DNA of 64,000 bases from Pseudomonadota bacterium (GCA_027365475.1 DAHXNI010000031.1:1-64000); one strand, 5' to 3'; positions 9,943-20,587 are shown, numbered from the stretch's first letter. The notes: generated by a model not told the origin, from the letters alone. Numbers and translations: made by a program.

Positions 9943-12900
9943 ATGCGATTTACGGATCTCTTTATTCGACGCCCGGTTCTCGCAACCGCGTTGAATCTCA
10001 TTATCCTCATATTGGGGTTGCGTGCCTGGACGTCCATGACGATCGAGGAATACCCACAGGTGACGAGCACGCTTATCACCGTGACCACTGCCTACCCGGG
10101 TGCTGATCCTTCGACCGTACAGGGTTTTGTGACGGCACGGCTTGAGCAAGCCACCGCTCAGGCACCCGGTATCGATTACATGACTGCGGTCAGTGCACAG
10201 GGACTGTCGACCGAAACGGTCTATATGAAACTCAACTACAACCCGAATGCGGCTGTCGCCCAGATTCTTTCGAAGGTTCAGCAGGTGCAGAACCAGCTGC
10301 CTCCCGGAACACTTTCTCCGGTCATTAATGAAACGGTCGGTGATCAGACCGCACTGATTTACCTTTCGTTCTATAGCAAAACCTTGAATGAACAGGAAGT
10401 CAATGATTATGTGCTCCGAGTGGCACAGCCCATGATTCAGGGCGAACCCGGCGTAGGGGAGGCACAAATCGTTCCAGCCGGGACAGGGCCGAGTGGCAAC
10501 AGCTATGTACTGCGCGTCTGGCTCAATCCCAATAAGCTGGCTGCACTCAATTTGTCTCCTGCAGATGTGGTCCAGGCACTGGCTTCCAACAACTACATCA
10601 GTACTGTAGGCCGGACGAAATCGGCGAATATTGCACAGACGATTTCGGCTGAGACGTCGCTTGACAATGTCCGGGCTTTCAAGCGTCTCGTGGTCGCCCA
10701 GAACGGTCAGACCCTGATCCGGCTATCTGATGTTGGCCGTGTTACCCTCGGGGCGCAAAACTATAATCAAGCGGTTTATTACAACGGCACGCCAGCCGTA
10801 TTTATCGGTGTGTTTCCAAGCCCGGGTGCCAACAGCCTGACTGTCGCACACGGCGTCCACCAAGCATTCGCACGGATGCAACGGAGCCTTCCACCCGGCA
10901 TCCGGATCGCCATTCCTTATGATGGAAGCCGCTTCATCGTGCAGTCAGTTCAAGAAGTGATGCTCACGATCGCTATCACGCTCGGAATTGTTGTGATCGT
11001 GATCTTCCTGTTTCTGGGTTCGATGCGCTCGCTCACGATTCCTGCGGTTGCAATACCCCTTTCCATCATCGGTGCCGGAATCTTTATGTCGGCAGCCGGT
11101 TACTCGATCAACCTACTCACGCTCCTTGCCGTCGTTCTGGCGATCGGTCTCGTGGTTGATGATGCCATCATTGTGGTTGAGAACATCCATCGCATCATGG
11201 AAGAGGGGCACTCTGGGCGCGAGGCGGCGATTCTGGGCGCACGAGAGCTTGCCGCACCCATTGTGGTTATGGCAACGACTCTGGCTGCCGTCTTTGCGCC
11301 TATCGGACTGACCGGTGGACTCACGGGAACCCTATTTTCCCAGTTTGCATTCACATTGGTTTTCGCCGTGGCGGTATCGGCTATCGTGGCCCTGACCCTT
11401 TCGCCCGTTCTGGCTTCCAAGGTGCTGCGTCCGGCCCAGTCGCATGGATTTGCTCATTTTGCAGATGCCGTCTTTGATCGTATTCGCAAAAGCTACAGCC
11501 GATCACTGGCACGCGTGATTGAATACCGCATCGCGGTAGCAGCACTGATCCTCGTGGTGATGGTTGCCATTCCGGTTTTCTTTCTCAATATCCCGGGAGA
11601 ACTGGCACCGACTGAGGATCAGGGTCTTCTGCTGGTCTCCGCAACGGCTCCCCCGACGGCCACGCTCCATTACCTCAACCACTATTCCGCTGATATCCGG
11701 AAGATCTTTTTTAGCTTTCCGGAAACCAAACAGGTGTTTCAGATCAATGGAATCTCGCTCACGGGCGGAGCAGGCAATAACGCGAGCGTCAATGGCATGA
11801 AACTTGTCAGCTGGACAAAGCGCTCGAAAACCCAGATGCAGCTTCTGCCGCTCCTCCAGGCTAAGCTCAATGGATTGACGGGTGTCCAGGCGGCGGCGTT
11901 CCAGAAGCCTACCTTGCCAGGGTCACCCACGGGATTCCCGGTGCAGTTCGTCCTGACATCGAGTGGCTCCTATCTTGCGCTGGATCATTGGGCCAATGTG
12001 ATGATTGGCAAAGCGATGCAAAGTCACTTGTTCCTGTTTCTGACCAAGGATCTCCGCTATGACAACCCACAGATCAAGCTTCATATCCACCGTAACCTAG
12101 CGGGTACGCTGGGGATTACCATGGCGAAACTTGGCGAGAACCTGAGCCCGCTCCTCAGTGGAAACTATGTCAACCGGTTCAGCCTGAATGGGCGGAGTTA
12201 TAAGGTGATTCCACAGGTAGCCAATCGATTCCGGGTGGATCCGAATCTATTGAGCGGCTACTATATCCGTGCCCAATCCGGGCAGCTCATCCCGCTTTCG
12301 ACTCTCGTTTCGGTTCATACGAAGGTGGAACCCGAGTTCCTCCCCCAGTTCCAACAGCTCAACTCGGCTACTGTTGAAGGAGTAATGGCACCCGGAGTCA
12401 CGCTCGGGCAAGCCTTGTCTTATTTGCGCTCGCTTGCGCACCAGGTCCTCCCCAGAGGATTCAGTTACGATTATGCTGGTCTTTCGCGACAATTCATGCA
12501 GCAGGGTAACGCATTTTTGATTACCTTTGCCCTCGCTGTGATACTCGTGTATCTTCTTCTGGCCATGCAGTTTGAGAGTTTCCGTGACCCCTTGATTGTC
12601 TTGATCACAGTTCCGATGGCCATATCGGGTGCATTGCTGTTTATGTACTATGGAGCTGCTACGCTCAATATCTATACAGAAGTCGGACTGGTTACGTTGA
12701 TCGGCCTCATTACGAAACAGGGCATCCTGATTGTGCAGTTTGCGAACGTGATTCAGGAGAATGAAGGGCTCGACCGGGTGCACGCCGTACAGAAAGCATC
12801 CAGCATTCGTTTGAGACCGATCTTGATGACTACGGGCGCCATGGTATTCGGAGCCGTTCCCCTGATCCTTGCGGTCGGACCCGGAGCGGTCAGCCGTTTC

Positions 12901-13038
12901 GACATGGGTCTCGTCATCGCGACGGGTCTTGCGATCGGAGCCATTTTCTCTCTTTACGTGGTTCCGGTGATCTATACGTTCCTGGCTACGGAGAAGTCCC
13001 AGAGCCAGCCAAAGCCACCTCAAGGCCTGTCACCCTAG
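9943..13038 (+). CDS. RND multidrug efflux permease (HAE1 family)
   Basis: 1031 aa; MRFTDLFIRRPVLATALN N-terminus, AIGLVVDDAIIVVENIHR TM4 motif, KASSIRLRPILMTTGAMVFGAVPL. Confidence 0.95.
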   Translation: MRFTDLFIRRPVLATALNLIILILGLRAWTSMTIEEYPQVTSTLITVTTAYPGADPSTVQGFVTARLEQATAQAPGIDYMTAVSAQGLSTETVYMKLNYNPNAAVAQILSKVQQVQNQLPPGTLSPVINETVGDQTALIYLSFYSKTLNEQEVNDYVLRVAQPMIQGEPGVGEAQIVPAGTGPSGNSYVLRVWLNPNKLAALNLSPADVVQALASNNYISTVGRTKSANIAQTISAETSLDNVRAFKRLVVAQNGQTLIRLSDVGRVTLGAQNYNQAVYYNGTPAVFIGVFPSPGANSLTVAHGVHQAFARMQRSLPPGIRIAIPYDGSRFIVQSVQEVMLTIAITLGIVVIVIFLFLGSMRSLTIPAVAIPLSIIGAGIFMSAAGYSINLLTLLAVVLAIGLVVDDAIIVVENIHRIMEEGHSGREAAILGARELAAPIVVMATTLAAVFAPIGLTGGLTGTLFSQFAFTLVFAVAVSAIVALTLSPVLASKVLRPAQSHGFAHFADAVFDRIRKSYSRSLARVIEYRIAVAALILVVMVAIPVFFLNIPGELAPTEDQGLLLVSATAPPTATLHYLNHYSADIRKIFFSFPETKQVFQINGISLTGGAGNNASVNGMKLVSWTKRSKTQMQLLPLLQAKLNGLTGVQAAAFQKPTLPGSPTGFPVQFVLTSSGSYLALDHWANVMIGKAMQSHLFLFLTKDLRYDNPQIKLHIHRNLAGTLGITMAKLGENLSPLLSGNYVNRFSLNGRSYKVIPQVANRFRVDPNLLSGYYIRAQSGQLIPLSTLVSVHTKVEPEFLPQFQQLNSATVEGVMAPGVTLGQALSYLRSLAHQVLPRGFSYDYAGLSRQFMQQGNAFLITFALAVILVYLLLAMQFESFRDPLIVLITVPMAISGALLFMYYGAATLNIYTEVGLVTLIGLITKQGILIVQFANVIQENEGLDRVHAVQKASSIRLRPILMTTGAMVFGAVPLILAVGPGAVSRFDMGLVIATGLAIGAIFSLYVVPVIYTFLATEKSQSQPKPPQGLSP

Positions 13039-13122
13039 ATTTCCTGTCGATCTGGTCGAGCCAAAGCGGGATTGGCCCAGTCGGCTGGCGTGGTTTCCAT
13101 TGCCGAAGAAACGGATGCGATC

Positions 13123-14025
13123 TTACAGTGTGGGTGATGGCTGCTTCCGGGTCTGTTCGCCATTCGTGTTGGCAAATTGTCCCGATTGGTAGTCTTGTAT
13201 CGCGCGTTCGATCTCGGCACGCGTATTCATCACGAAAGGTCCGTATTGGACGATTGGCTCGTTCAGGGGATGTCCCGCCAGCAGTAGCGCGCGTGCACCG
13301 TTGACGCCCGCCTTGATTTCGATTCGATCTCCAGCTCCGAGGATGCCCGCGCTATCGATCGGAACGGATTGCATTTGAGACTGGGGACCGACTTCGATGG
13401 TTCCTTCGTAAAGATAGACAAACACGTGATGACCCGGATCAATCGTCTGTGTGCAGAGGGCCTCTCGGGTCAGTTCAAGGTCCAGGAAGAAAGGCTGCGT
13501 ATCGGCTCGTGCAATGGGTCCCTGAACCCTTCCTTTGTGGCCATCCGCATAACCAGCAATCACCCGGATGCGCGATCCCTCTCCGCATTCCACAACCGGT
13601 ATTTCACTGGAGTCAATGTCACGGTAACTTGGAGGATCCATCTTCCGTGCGTTTGGGAGATTGATCCAAAGCTGGAACCCCCTCATGCGACCTTCGGTTT
13701 GCATGGGCATTTCGGAGTGAATGATACCTCTGCCTGCGGTCATCCATTGAACATCACCAGGGCCGAGATCTCCTACATGGCCGAGATGATCTTCGTGGCG
13801 CATATGCCCCTCAATCATGTAGGTCACAGTTTCAAATCCACGATGCGGGTGGGCAGGAAAACCCTGAATGTAATCCTCTGGTTTTTCAGTCCCGAATGCA
13901 TCCAGCATGAGAAAGGGATCGAGGTAAAGACCTGGTTTTTGACCGATACTGCGTCTGAGTTTGACTCCAGCCCCATCGGTTGTGGCGACCGAAGGCAGGA
14001 TGGATTGGAGAAGGCGGGTTTGCAT
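13123..14025 (-). CDS. Pirin family protein
   Basis: LDPFLMLDAFG, GFPAHPHRGFETVTYMIEG, GRGIIHSEMP, FQLWINLP motifs; start at MQTRLLQS preferred over the 14091 ORF start. Confidence 0.93.
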   Translation of the reverse strand: MQTRLLQSILPSVATTDGAGVKLRRSIGQKPGLYLDPFLMLDAFGTEKPEDYIQGFPAHPHRGFETVTYMIEGHMRHEDHLGHVGDLGPGDVQWMTAGRGIIHSEMPMQTEGRMRGFQLWINLPNARKMDPPSYRDIDSSEIPVVECGEGSRIRVIAGYADGHKGRVQGPIARADTQPFFLDLELTREALCTQTIDPGHHVFVYLYEGTIEVGPQSQMQSVPIDSAGILGAGDRIEIKAGVNGARALLLAGHPLNEPIVQYGPFVMNTRAEIERAIQDYQSGQFANTNGEQTRKQPSPTL

Positions 14026-14220
14026 GTCGAGCACCACTCTATTGACAGACCGCCAAAGCTTGCGCCTGTTCCTTGAGAGAGGTCGTTGCAAAGCTCAGGT
14101 CAGTCAAGCGATGCTGTCATTTTACACCCATATGAGACCGCCACTCCAATAACTAGTGTAAAATTAATCCGCGAAAAGTGATGTGGTCACTCCACACATG
14201 CGCCCTTTGAGTTAGCACTG

Positions 14221-15540
14221 ATGAAGATTCAAAAAACAGGTCAACCGATCCGGGTACGTGCGGATCATGTACTTGAAGTCCCCCCCTATCCGTTGATCCC
14301 TGTGATTGAAGGAGATGGAGTTGGCGCCGATATCACACCAGTCATGCGCAAGGTCGTCGATGACGCAGTCTTCAAAGCCTATGGCGAAACCCGTGCCCTG
14401 ATCTGGCACCCCGTCGAAGCAGGGGGAGGGGCTCGTTGCAACTCTTCGCAAACCCATCCGCTACCAGAAGAGACCCTTGAGATCCTGAAGCAGGAGGTGG
14501 TTGCCATCAAGGGTCCGCTCGAGACACCGGTTGGACGGGGATGGCGCTCGCTCAACGTGGCCATCCGTCAGGCGCTCGATCTTTATGCCTGTGTGCGCCC
14601 GATCCGTCATTTCCCCGGCGTGGTAACGCCGGTACGCCACCCCGAAGACGTGGATATGGTGGTGTTCCGTGAAAACACAGAAGATATCTATACCGGCATC
14701 GAATGGCCAATGGGGAGTGATGAAACCGTACGGCTCCTGCGCTTTCTGACATCAGACCTGGGTGTGGCTCCCCTCCGTTTCCCGTTGACCACAGCCATCG
14801 GAATCAAACCGGTCTCGCGTGAGGGGTCGCAGCGACTGATCGCCAAGGCCATTCAGTATGCAATAGATGCCGATCGCAGATCTGTGACCCTGGTTCATAA
14901 AGGCAACATCATGAAATACACAGAGGGGGGCTTTTGCCAATGGGGGTACGAACTCGCTGAAGCCTCATTCGGAGCACGAAAACGCGAGGGGAAGCGGGGT
15001 CTCTGGTTTGTAAACCCGGTCACTGGTCGCGAGATCCATATACAGGATATGATTGCGGACAATTTTTTACAGCAGGCCTTGCTTCAACCGGCTCAATTTG
15101 ATGTGATCGCCACGCTCAATCTTAACGGAGACTACATTTCTGACGCATTGGCCGCACAAGTCGGGGGGATCGGGATCGCACCGGGTGCCAACATCGGAGA
15201 TGGGACGGCTGTTTTCGAAGCGACGCATGGGACGGCGCCCGATATTGCGGGTCAGGATTCCGCCAATCCCTGTTCTATGCTTCTTTCTGCCGAAATGCTG
15301 CTGCGTTATATCGGTTTTCGTGAAGCGGCCGATTTTCTGGTAACCGGCATTCGTGGTGCCTTGGCGCATGGGTTCTGGACGCCTGACCTGATCCGCGCAG
15401 CACAAAATGCAAAGGGAGGCGATCAGGGCGAGCAGCCCGTGACACTGGCTGAAACGGGATTCACCCTTCACCCGGTCGGAACCCGTGGGATGGGTGAAGC
15501 GGTGATGCTCTATATGGACGTGCCCGGCGCTCTGGGGTAA
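14221..15540 (+). CDS. icd: Isocitrate dehydrogenase (NADP+)
   Basis: VIEGDGVGADITPVM; LNVAIRQALDLYACVRPIRHF; VFRENTEDIYTGIEW; ATHGTAPDIAGQDSANP. Confidence 0.95.
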   Translation: MKIQKTGQPIRVRADHVLEVPPYPLIPVIEGDGVGADITPVMRKVVDDAVFKAYGETRALIWHPVEAGGGARCNSSQTHPLPEETLEILKQEVVAIKGPLETPVGRGWRSLNVAIRQALDLYACVRPIRHFPGVVTPVRHPEDVDMVVFRENTEDIYTGIEWPMGSDETVRLLRFLTSDLGVAPLRFPLTTAIGIKPVSREGSQRLIAKAIQYAIDADRRSVTLVHKGNIMKYTEGGFCQWGYELAEASFGARKREGKRGLWFVNPVTGREIHIQDMIADNFLQQALLQPAQFDVIATLNLNGDYISDALAAQVGGIGIAPGANIGDGTAVFEATHGTAPDIAGQDSANPCSMLLSAEMLLRYIGFREAADFLVTGIRGALAHGFWTPDLIRAAQNAKGGDQGEQPVTLAETGFTLHPVGTRGMGEAVMLYMDVPGALG

Positions 15541-15575
15541 GGTGAAGGGTAGAGAGCGGCCATATTCGGATCGCC

Positions 15576-16241
15576 ATGAACCGTGTTCGCGTTTTTTTGA
15601 TCGATGACCAGAAACTGATTCGGACGGGCGTCCGGAAAATACTTGAGGATGAGGAAGATATCGACGTGGTCGGGGAGGCATCCTCTGGCGAGGAGGCGTT
15701 GAGACTCGTGCGCGATCTCAAGCCTGACGTTGTGCTCATGGATATTCATATGCCTGGAATGGGTGGGCTCGAAACGACTCGCCAACTCGCTTCTCTCGAT
15801 CCGCGGCCTCGCATCATCGGGCTTTCCGTGTCGGGCCAGGAACCCTATCCCAGCCACTTGTTTGCGGTCGGAGCACAGGGTTACCTCAGCAAGGACTGTG
15901 CGGCCGACGAAGTGATCGAGGCCGTTTGGGCTGTCATGGACGGGGAGCGATATTTGAGCCGGGACGTCGCTCAGGATTATGCCTTGACGCATGCTGATCC
16001 CGCATCGGGGCAGGCGAATCTGAGCTGTCGTGAAACAGAAATCCTGGTGCTCCTGTGTGAAGGCAGGAATGCCAAGGATATCGCCGAGACGCTCCATATC
16101 AGCCCAAGTACGGTTCGCACCTATCGACACCGCCTCTACGCCAAGCTCAATGTCCATAGTCCCATCGAACTCATCCGCGAAGTTTGGCTCCAGGGACTCA
16201 TCCCGGGACAAGTCGGCCCGGAACATTCGCGGGATTCATAA
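15576..16241 (+). CDS. uvrY: LuxR/NarL-family response regulator, UvrY/GacA-like
   Basis: Receiver domain plus C-terminal LuxR HTH (NLSCRETEILVLLCEGRNAKDIAETLHISPSTVRTYRHRLYAKLNV); synteny with uvrC. Confidence 0.85.
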   Translation: MNRVRVFLIDDQKLIRTGVRKILEDEEDIDVVGEASSGEEALRLVRDLKPDVVLMDIHMPGMGGLETTRQLASLDPRPRIIGLSVSGQEPYPSHLFAVGAQGYLSKDCAADEVIEAVWAVMDGERYLSRDVAQDYALTHADPASGQANLSCRETEILVLLCEGRNAKDIAETLHISPSTVRTYRHRLYAKLNVHSPIELIREVWLQGLIPGQVGPEHSRDS

Positions 16242-17674
16242 TGCCATTCTTTCCGAAAAGAGTGCGTGCACCGGATTTTCCGGCTAATGGAATCTGGCTC
16301 AATGTGAATCAGCCACTTGATCTTGCGACACTCAGAGGCCAGGTGGTTCTCCTCGATTTCTGGACGTACTGTTGCATCAATTGCCTGCACGTCCTGCCGG
16401 ATCTCCATGCGCTTGAGACCCAGTTTCAGGGCCAACTGGCCGTGATCGGCGTTCACTCACCAAAGTTCGAAGAGGAGAAAAATCCGGAACGTGTGGCGCT
16501 CGCACTTAAGCGCTACGAGATCCATCATCCGGTTTTCCACGACCCGTCCATGCGCCTTTGGCAAGAATACGGTATTCGCGCCTGGCCCACCTTGGTTCTC
16601 CTGGACCGTGAGGGTCGTGTGGCATTCGCGGTGTCAGGAGAGGGTCAAAGGGAGGTTTTGGCTCGTGCCATTGTCCAGCTGCTAGCCGAGGGGGCGGATC
16701 GAAGCCCATCGGGTACCGATTTGCAAAAGGCGTGGCAGCAGGAGAATCGCAGTCTTTGGTTTCCGACCAAAATGATTTGGAGAGAGGGGCGGCTCTTCGT
16801 TGCGGATACGGGGCATCACCGTGTCGTCGCGATCGACCCAGATGGACAGATGATGGCACATTGGGGCGGTTTTGAGCCCGGATTCGCAGATGGCGATGGC
16901 GCGCAGGCCCGTTTTAGGGAGCCGCGTGGGCTCGCATGGATGAACGATACACTCTGGGTCGCCGATACCGCTAACCATGCCTTGCGTTCGATCGATCCAT
17001 CCCGGGATGTCATACGCACCGTTTTTGGAGATGGCGTTCAGTCCCATCGACTCCTCCTGCCAGCGCGGCCGGATTCCGCCCACCCTACCGTACGACTCAA
17101 CTCACCATGGGATGTCGCCAGATCAAAACACGGGCTTTATATAGCCATGGCAGGCTGTCATCAGATCTGGTTTGTCGAACCCATGAAGCAGGAGATCAGG
17201 CCGTATGCGGGAACCGGGCAGGAGGCCTTGACTGATGGTGGGCTTGCCGAGGCAACCTTTGCTCAGCCTTCAGGACTTTGTTGCACGCCGGACGGTTTGA
17301 TTTATGTGGCCGATTCGGAAAGCTCTTCGATTCGCCGTATCGATCCGGATCGCGGAGTCGTCTCGACCCTCATTGGGCGCGGTCTTTTTGATTTTGGCGA
17401 CCGTGATGGCGGAATCCGCTTTGCTCGGCTCCAGCATCCGTTGGCCGTGACTTGGCGCGACGGCAAGATATGGGTAGCCGATACCTATAACTCGAAGATC
17501 AAGATACTGGATCCGGATGAGGGTAAAATCACGACTTTTGAAATGGATATTGAACTCAATGAGCCGGAAGGCATTCTGGATACTCCCATTGGATTGTTCG
17601 TCGCCGATACCAACCAGCACCGGATTCTTTTGATCGACCCGGATCAGTGGTCTGCTCAAGTTTTTCATGGCTGA
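16241..17674 (+). CDS. Thioredoxin-like domain / NHL-repeat protein (NHLRC2-like)
   Basis: Trx-like VVLLDFWTYCCINCLHVLPDL followed by NHL repeats (FVADTGHHRVVAIDPDG, WVADTANHALRSIDP, WVADTYNSKIKILDP, FVADTNQHRILLIDP); ATG at 16241 overlaps the uvrY stop. Confidence 0.88.
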   Translation: MPFFPKRVRAPDFPANGIWLNVNQPLDLATLRGQVVLLDFWTYCCINCLHVLPDLHALETQFQGQLAVIGVHSPKFEEEKNPERVALALKRYEIHHPVFHDPSMRLWQEYGIRAWPTLVLLDREGRVAFAVSGEGQREVLARAIVQLLAEGADRSPSGTDLQKAWQQENRSLWFPTKMIWREGRLFVADTGHHRVVAIDPDGQMMAHWGGFEPGFADGDGAQARFREPRGLAWMNDTLWVADTANHALRSIDPSRDVIRTVFGDGVQSHRLLLPARPDSAHPTVRLNSPWDVARSKHGLYIAMAGCHQIWFVEPMKQEIRPYAGTGQEALTDGGLAEATFAQPSGLCCTPDGLIYVADSESSSIRRIDPDRGVVSTLIGRGLFDFGDRDGGIRFARLQHPLAVTWRDGKIWVADTYNSKIKILDPDEGKITTFEMDIELNEPEGILDTPIGLFVADTNQHRILLIDPDQWSAQVFHG

Positions 17675-19541
17675 GCCCCCGACAGTAGGCGTACAACGCC
17701 GGACGCGAGCCGGTTTGAGCCCGGATCTTCGGGCCAGTATTCTCGCTGCACCTCCGAAACCAGGCATCTACCGGATGTATGGACCGGAATCCAAACTGCT
17801 TTATGTCGGCAAAGCCAAGCACCTCGCACACCGGCTCAAAAGCTATCTGGATCCAGACCGCTCAGGCATCAAAACCCAGAAACTCATCGAACAGGTGGTG
17901 CGGGTTGATTTCACGGTTACGCCCACTGAAGCCGATGCGCTTCTGCTCGAGAGCAACATTATCAAACATGACCATCCGCGCTATAACATCGTCATGCGTG
18001 ATGATAAAAGTTATCCTTATATTCGTATTGAGGACACGCTTGGATTTCCAAGGTTGGTTTTCTATCGTGGACGAAGAGCCACCAAGGGAAAGTTATATGG
18101 GCCCTATCCGGATGCGAGTGGCGTCCGTCAGACTCTTCTTGACCTGCAAAAATTGTTTCGACTCCGCAACTGCAATGCCGGCTTTTTCAAAAACAGGACT
18201 CGACCGTGCCTCCAGCATCAGATTGGCCGCTGTTCAGCACCCTGTGTCGGCCGGATCAGTGAAGCGGATTATCGGCGTGATTTTGAAGATGCACTTCGGG
18301 TTCTCGATGGACGTGGGCGCTCACTGATTGATCACCTCTATACTCGTATGAATGAGTTTTCTTTGACTCTGGATTTTGAACGGGCGGCCGCACTACGCGA
18401 TCTTGTGGCCCGCTTACAGCAGAGCCAGGAGCAGGAAGCAATCATTGCCGAAAAGGGGGATTGCGACCTTTGGGCAATCGAAAACCGTCAGGATTTGTTT
18501 GTGGTCGGGCTCACCCGCGTTCGTGACGGGCGACATCTGGGAACCTGGACGTGGTTCCCGACGGGGGAGGCCTTGATGGATGCACCGAGCGTCCTTTCCG
18601 CATTTGTATCCCAGTTCTACGAGGAGATCGTTCCGCCGAAGGTCCTGGTTGACCGTCCATTGCGGGATCTCACAATTCTCCAGGCTGTACTCGAGAAGCG
18701 ATCCGATCACCCGGTTCTTCTGCTTGAGACCAGAGGGCACACGGAGAAACTTTGGCTTGAAATGACCTGCCAGAATATAAAGCTCGCAATCGATCGGCGT
18801 CTGGCCAGCCATGCGTTGCTTCGCGAGCGCTTCGACGCACTTCAAAGCAGGCTTGGTTGGCAGGGTCCGATTGGACGAATTGTCTGCTTTGATGTAAGTC
18901 ACACTCAGGGAGAGGAAACTGTAGCCAGTGCGGTTGTCTATGGGCCAGAAGGCCCCCTCAAATCAGCTTACAGGCGGTTCAACCTCACGCTGGAGCGGCG
19001 CGGGGATGACTATGCAGGTCTCGATCAGGCACTCAACCGCTATTTTTCACGCATTTTACGCGAATCTGAACCGGGTCCCGATCTTTTGCTAATCGATGGC
19101 GGCATTGGTCAACTGCGGGTGGCGGAAAGACAGCTTGAGGAACTCGGCATCGCGGATCTACCTGTGCTCGCAATCGCCAAGGGGCCGGAACGTAAAGTGG
19201 GTGCGGAACGGATTTTTCTCAACAGTGGAAAACATGAACTCCATTGGGATCCTTACGATCCAGCGTTTCATCTTCTGCAGCAGGTCCGTGATGAAGCCCA
19301 CCGCTTCGCCATCACAGGTCACCGCCGCCGTCGAGCAACGGCTCAGTTACAATCATTTCTGGAAGAGATCCCGGGGTTTGGACCCAAGCGCCGGGGGTTG
19401 CTGATTGCCGCGCTCGGCGGCTTGCAGGGCCTTACTACAGCCACCGAGAACGATATGGCACGCATTCCAGGCATCAGTCGTACACTCGCTAACCGCCTCT
19501 ATCTTCATCTGCATTCCCATGAAAACCATGAAACTCCCTAA
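17667..19541 (+). CDS. uvrC: Excinuclease ABC subunit C
   Basis: GIYRMYGPESKLLYVGKAKHLAHRLKSY GIY-YIG; LLIDGGIGQLRVA; C-terminal HhH. Confidence 0.96.
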   Translation: MAEPPTVGVQRRTRAGLSPDLRASILAAPPKPGIYRMYGPESKLLYVGKAKHLAHRLKSYLDPDRSGIKTQKLIEQVVRVDFTVTPTEADALLLESNIIKHDHPRYNIVMRDDKSYPYIRIEDTLGFPRLVFYRGRRATKGKLYGPYPDASGVRQTLLDLQKLFRLRNCNAGFFKNRTRPCLQHQIGRCSAPCVGRISEADYRRDFEDALRVLDGRGRSLIDHLYTRMNEFSLTLDFERAAALRDLVARLQQSQEQEAIIAEKGDCDLWAIENRQDLFVVGLTRVRDGRHLGTWTWFPTGEALMDAPSVLSAFVSQFYEEIVPPKVLVDRPLRDLTILQAVLEKRSDHPVLLLETRGHTEKLWLEMTCQNIKLAIDRRLASHALLRERFDALQSRLGWQGPIGRIVCFDVSHTQGEETVASAVVYGPEGPLKSAYRRFNLTLERRGDDYAGLDQALNRYFSRILRESEPGPDLLLIDGGIGQLRVAERQLEELGIADLPVLAIAKGPERKVGAERIFLNSGKHELHWDPYDPAFHLLQQVRDEAHRFAITGHRRRRATAQLQSFLEEIPGFGPKRRGLLIAALGGLQGLTTATENDMARIPGISRTLANRLYLHLHSHENHETP

Positions 19542-20082
19542 TTGCTTGACTGCTTTACGCATCGGTCTCATTCCGGCATTCGTGCTGGTTTTTTGGATGC
19601 CAGGTATCTCTGCCCATGTGTGGGCAGCCTTGATTTTCGCAGTCGCTGCGCTGACAGACTGGCTGGACGGCTATCTCGCGCGGCGGTTGAAGCAGGGTAG
19701 CCGTTTTGGTGTCTTATTTGACCCCATAGCCGACAAAATGATGGTGTCGACGGCACTCCTGCTTTTGATCCAGGAGTTGCCCTACTGGTGGTTGGTGTTG
19801 CCTGCGCTCATCATCATCGGCCGCGAGATCACGGTATCGGGCCTCCGAGAATGGCTGGCTGGAGGAGAGAGTCAGGATAAACTGCCCGTCAAATGGCTGG
19901 GTAAGCTCAAAACAGGCGTTCAAATGATTGCTCTTTTCTGTTTGCTCATTTCTATACCGGGTTGGACGTCGATTGGCCTGCCTTTTGGTCTCTTTCTGCT
20001 TTATATGGCTGCGCTACTCACGATTTTGTCGGGGCTGGATTATTTGTGGCAGGCTTGGCCGTCAATCCGCCAGGGTTTGTGA
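19519..20082 (+). CDS. pgsA: CDP-diacylglycerol-glycerol-3-phosphate 3-phosphatidyltransferase
   Basis: LTALRIGLIPAF; ALTDWLDGYLARRLKQGSRFGVLFDPIADKMMV CDP-alcohol motif; start 19519 overlaps the uvrC end. Confidence 0.95.
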   Translation: MKTMKLPNCLTALRIGLIPAFVLVFWMPGISAHVWAALIFAVAALTDWLDGYLARRLKQGSRFGVLFDPIADKMMVSTALLLLIQELPYWWLVLPALIIIGREITVSGLREWLAGGESQDKLPVKWLGKLKTGVQMIALFCLLISIPGWTSIGLPFGLFLLYMAALLTILSGLDYLWQAWPSIRQGL

Positions 20083-20159
20083 TCACCGTCGGGTCGCCCA
20101 AGTCTCATGTCAGAACATGATAAAGTTTATAGATATAGCTTGTAACATATTGTTATGAT

Positions 20160-20248
20160 TGGTGCCCAGGGCGGGACTCGAACCCGCATAACCCGCGAGG
20201 GTCCAGGGATTTTAAGTCCCTTGCGTCTACCAATTTCGCCACCCGGGC
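20160..20248 (-). tRNA. tRNA-Leu (anticodon TAA)
   Basis: Minus strand GCCCGGGTGGCGAAATTGGTAGACGCAAGGGACTTAAAATCCC...GGTTCGAGTCCCGCCCTGGGCACCA; long variable arm, encoded CCA. Confidence 0.96.
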
Positions 20249-20417
20249 ATACTTTCATCGCACCGATCGGCCATTCGGGCTCGATGCTTCATTCCATGAT
20301 TTTGCGAGCATCACAGTCTGCAGGGTCGGTGCCAGATTGCCTGTTCGCAAATCGCTGAGATCCAGTATACGCGGGGTTCACATTTGGCGGGCCGGTTTTC
20401 GACGGTGATCAGGCCTG

Positions 20418-20447
20418 TTGTGGCGGCTCCCCGTTTTTTGCTATGAT
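20418..20447 (+). promoter_or_regulatory. Candidate sigma70-like promoter for tRNA-Gly/tRNA-Cys (TTGTGG-18-TATGAT)
   Basis: -35/-10-like hexamers 27 bp upstream of mature tRNA-Gly. Confidence 0.4.
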
Positions 20448-20473
20448 CAAAACCATTGATAAGCTGGACGCGC

Positions 20474-20549
20474 GCGGGAATAGCTCAGTTGGTAGAGCGC
20501 AACCTTGCCAAGGTTGAGGTCGCGAGTTCGAGCCTCGTTTCCCGCTCCA
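20474..20549 (+). tRNA. tRNA-Gly (anticodon GCC)
   Basis: GCGGGAATAGCTCAGTTGGTAGAGCGCAACCTTGCCAAGGTTGAGGTCGCGAGTTCGAGCCTCGTTTCCCGCTCCA cloverleaf. Confidence 0.97.
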
Positions 20550-20587
20550 ATGCAGGCAACAGCTGCCGGGTTTGATGATGAAATAAA

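Noticed and set aside
9556-10467. 303-aa minus-strand ORF
   Set aside because: Antisense across the MFP/RND junction; both plus-strand genes are unambiguous.
12247-13023. 258-aa minus-strand ORF
   Set aside because: Antisense to the RND permease; low-complexity polar composition.
15067-16226. Two minus-strand ORFs (204 aa and 238 aa)
   Set aside because: Antisense to icd and uvrY respectively.
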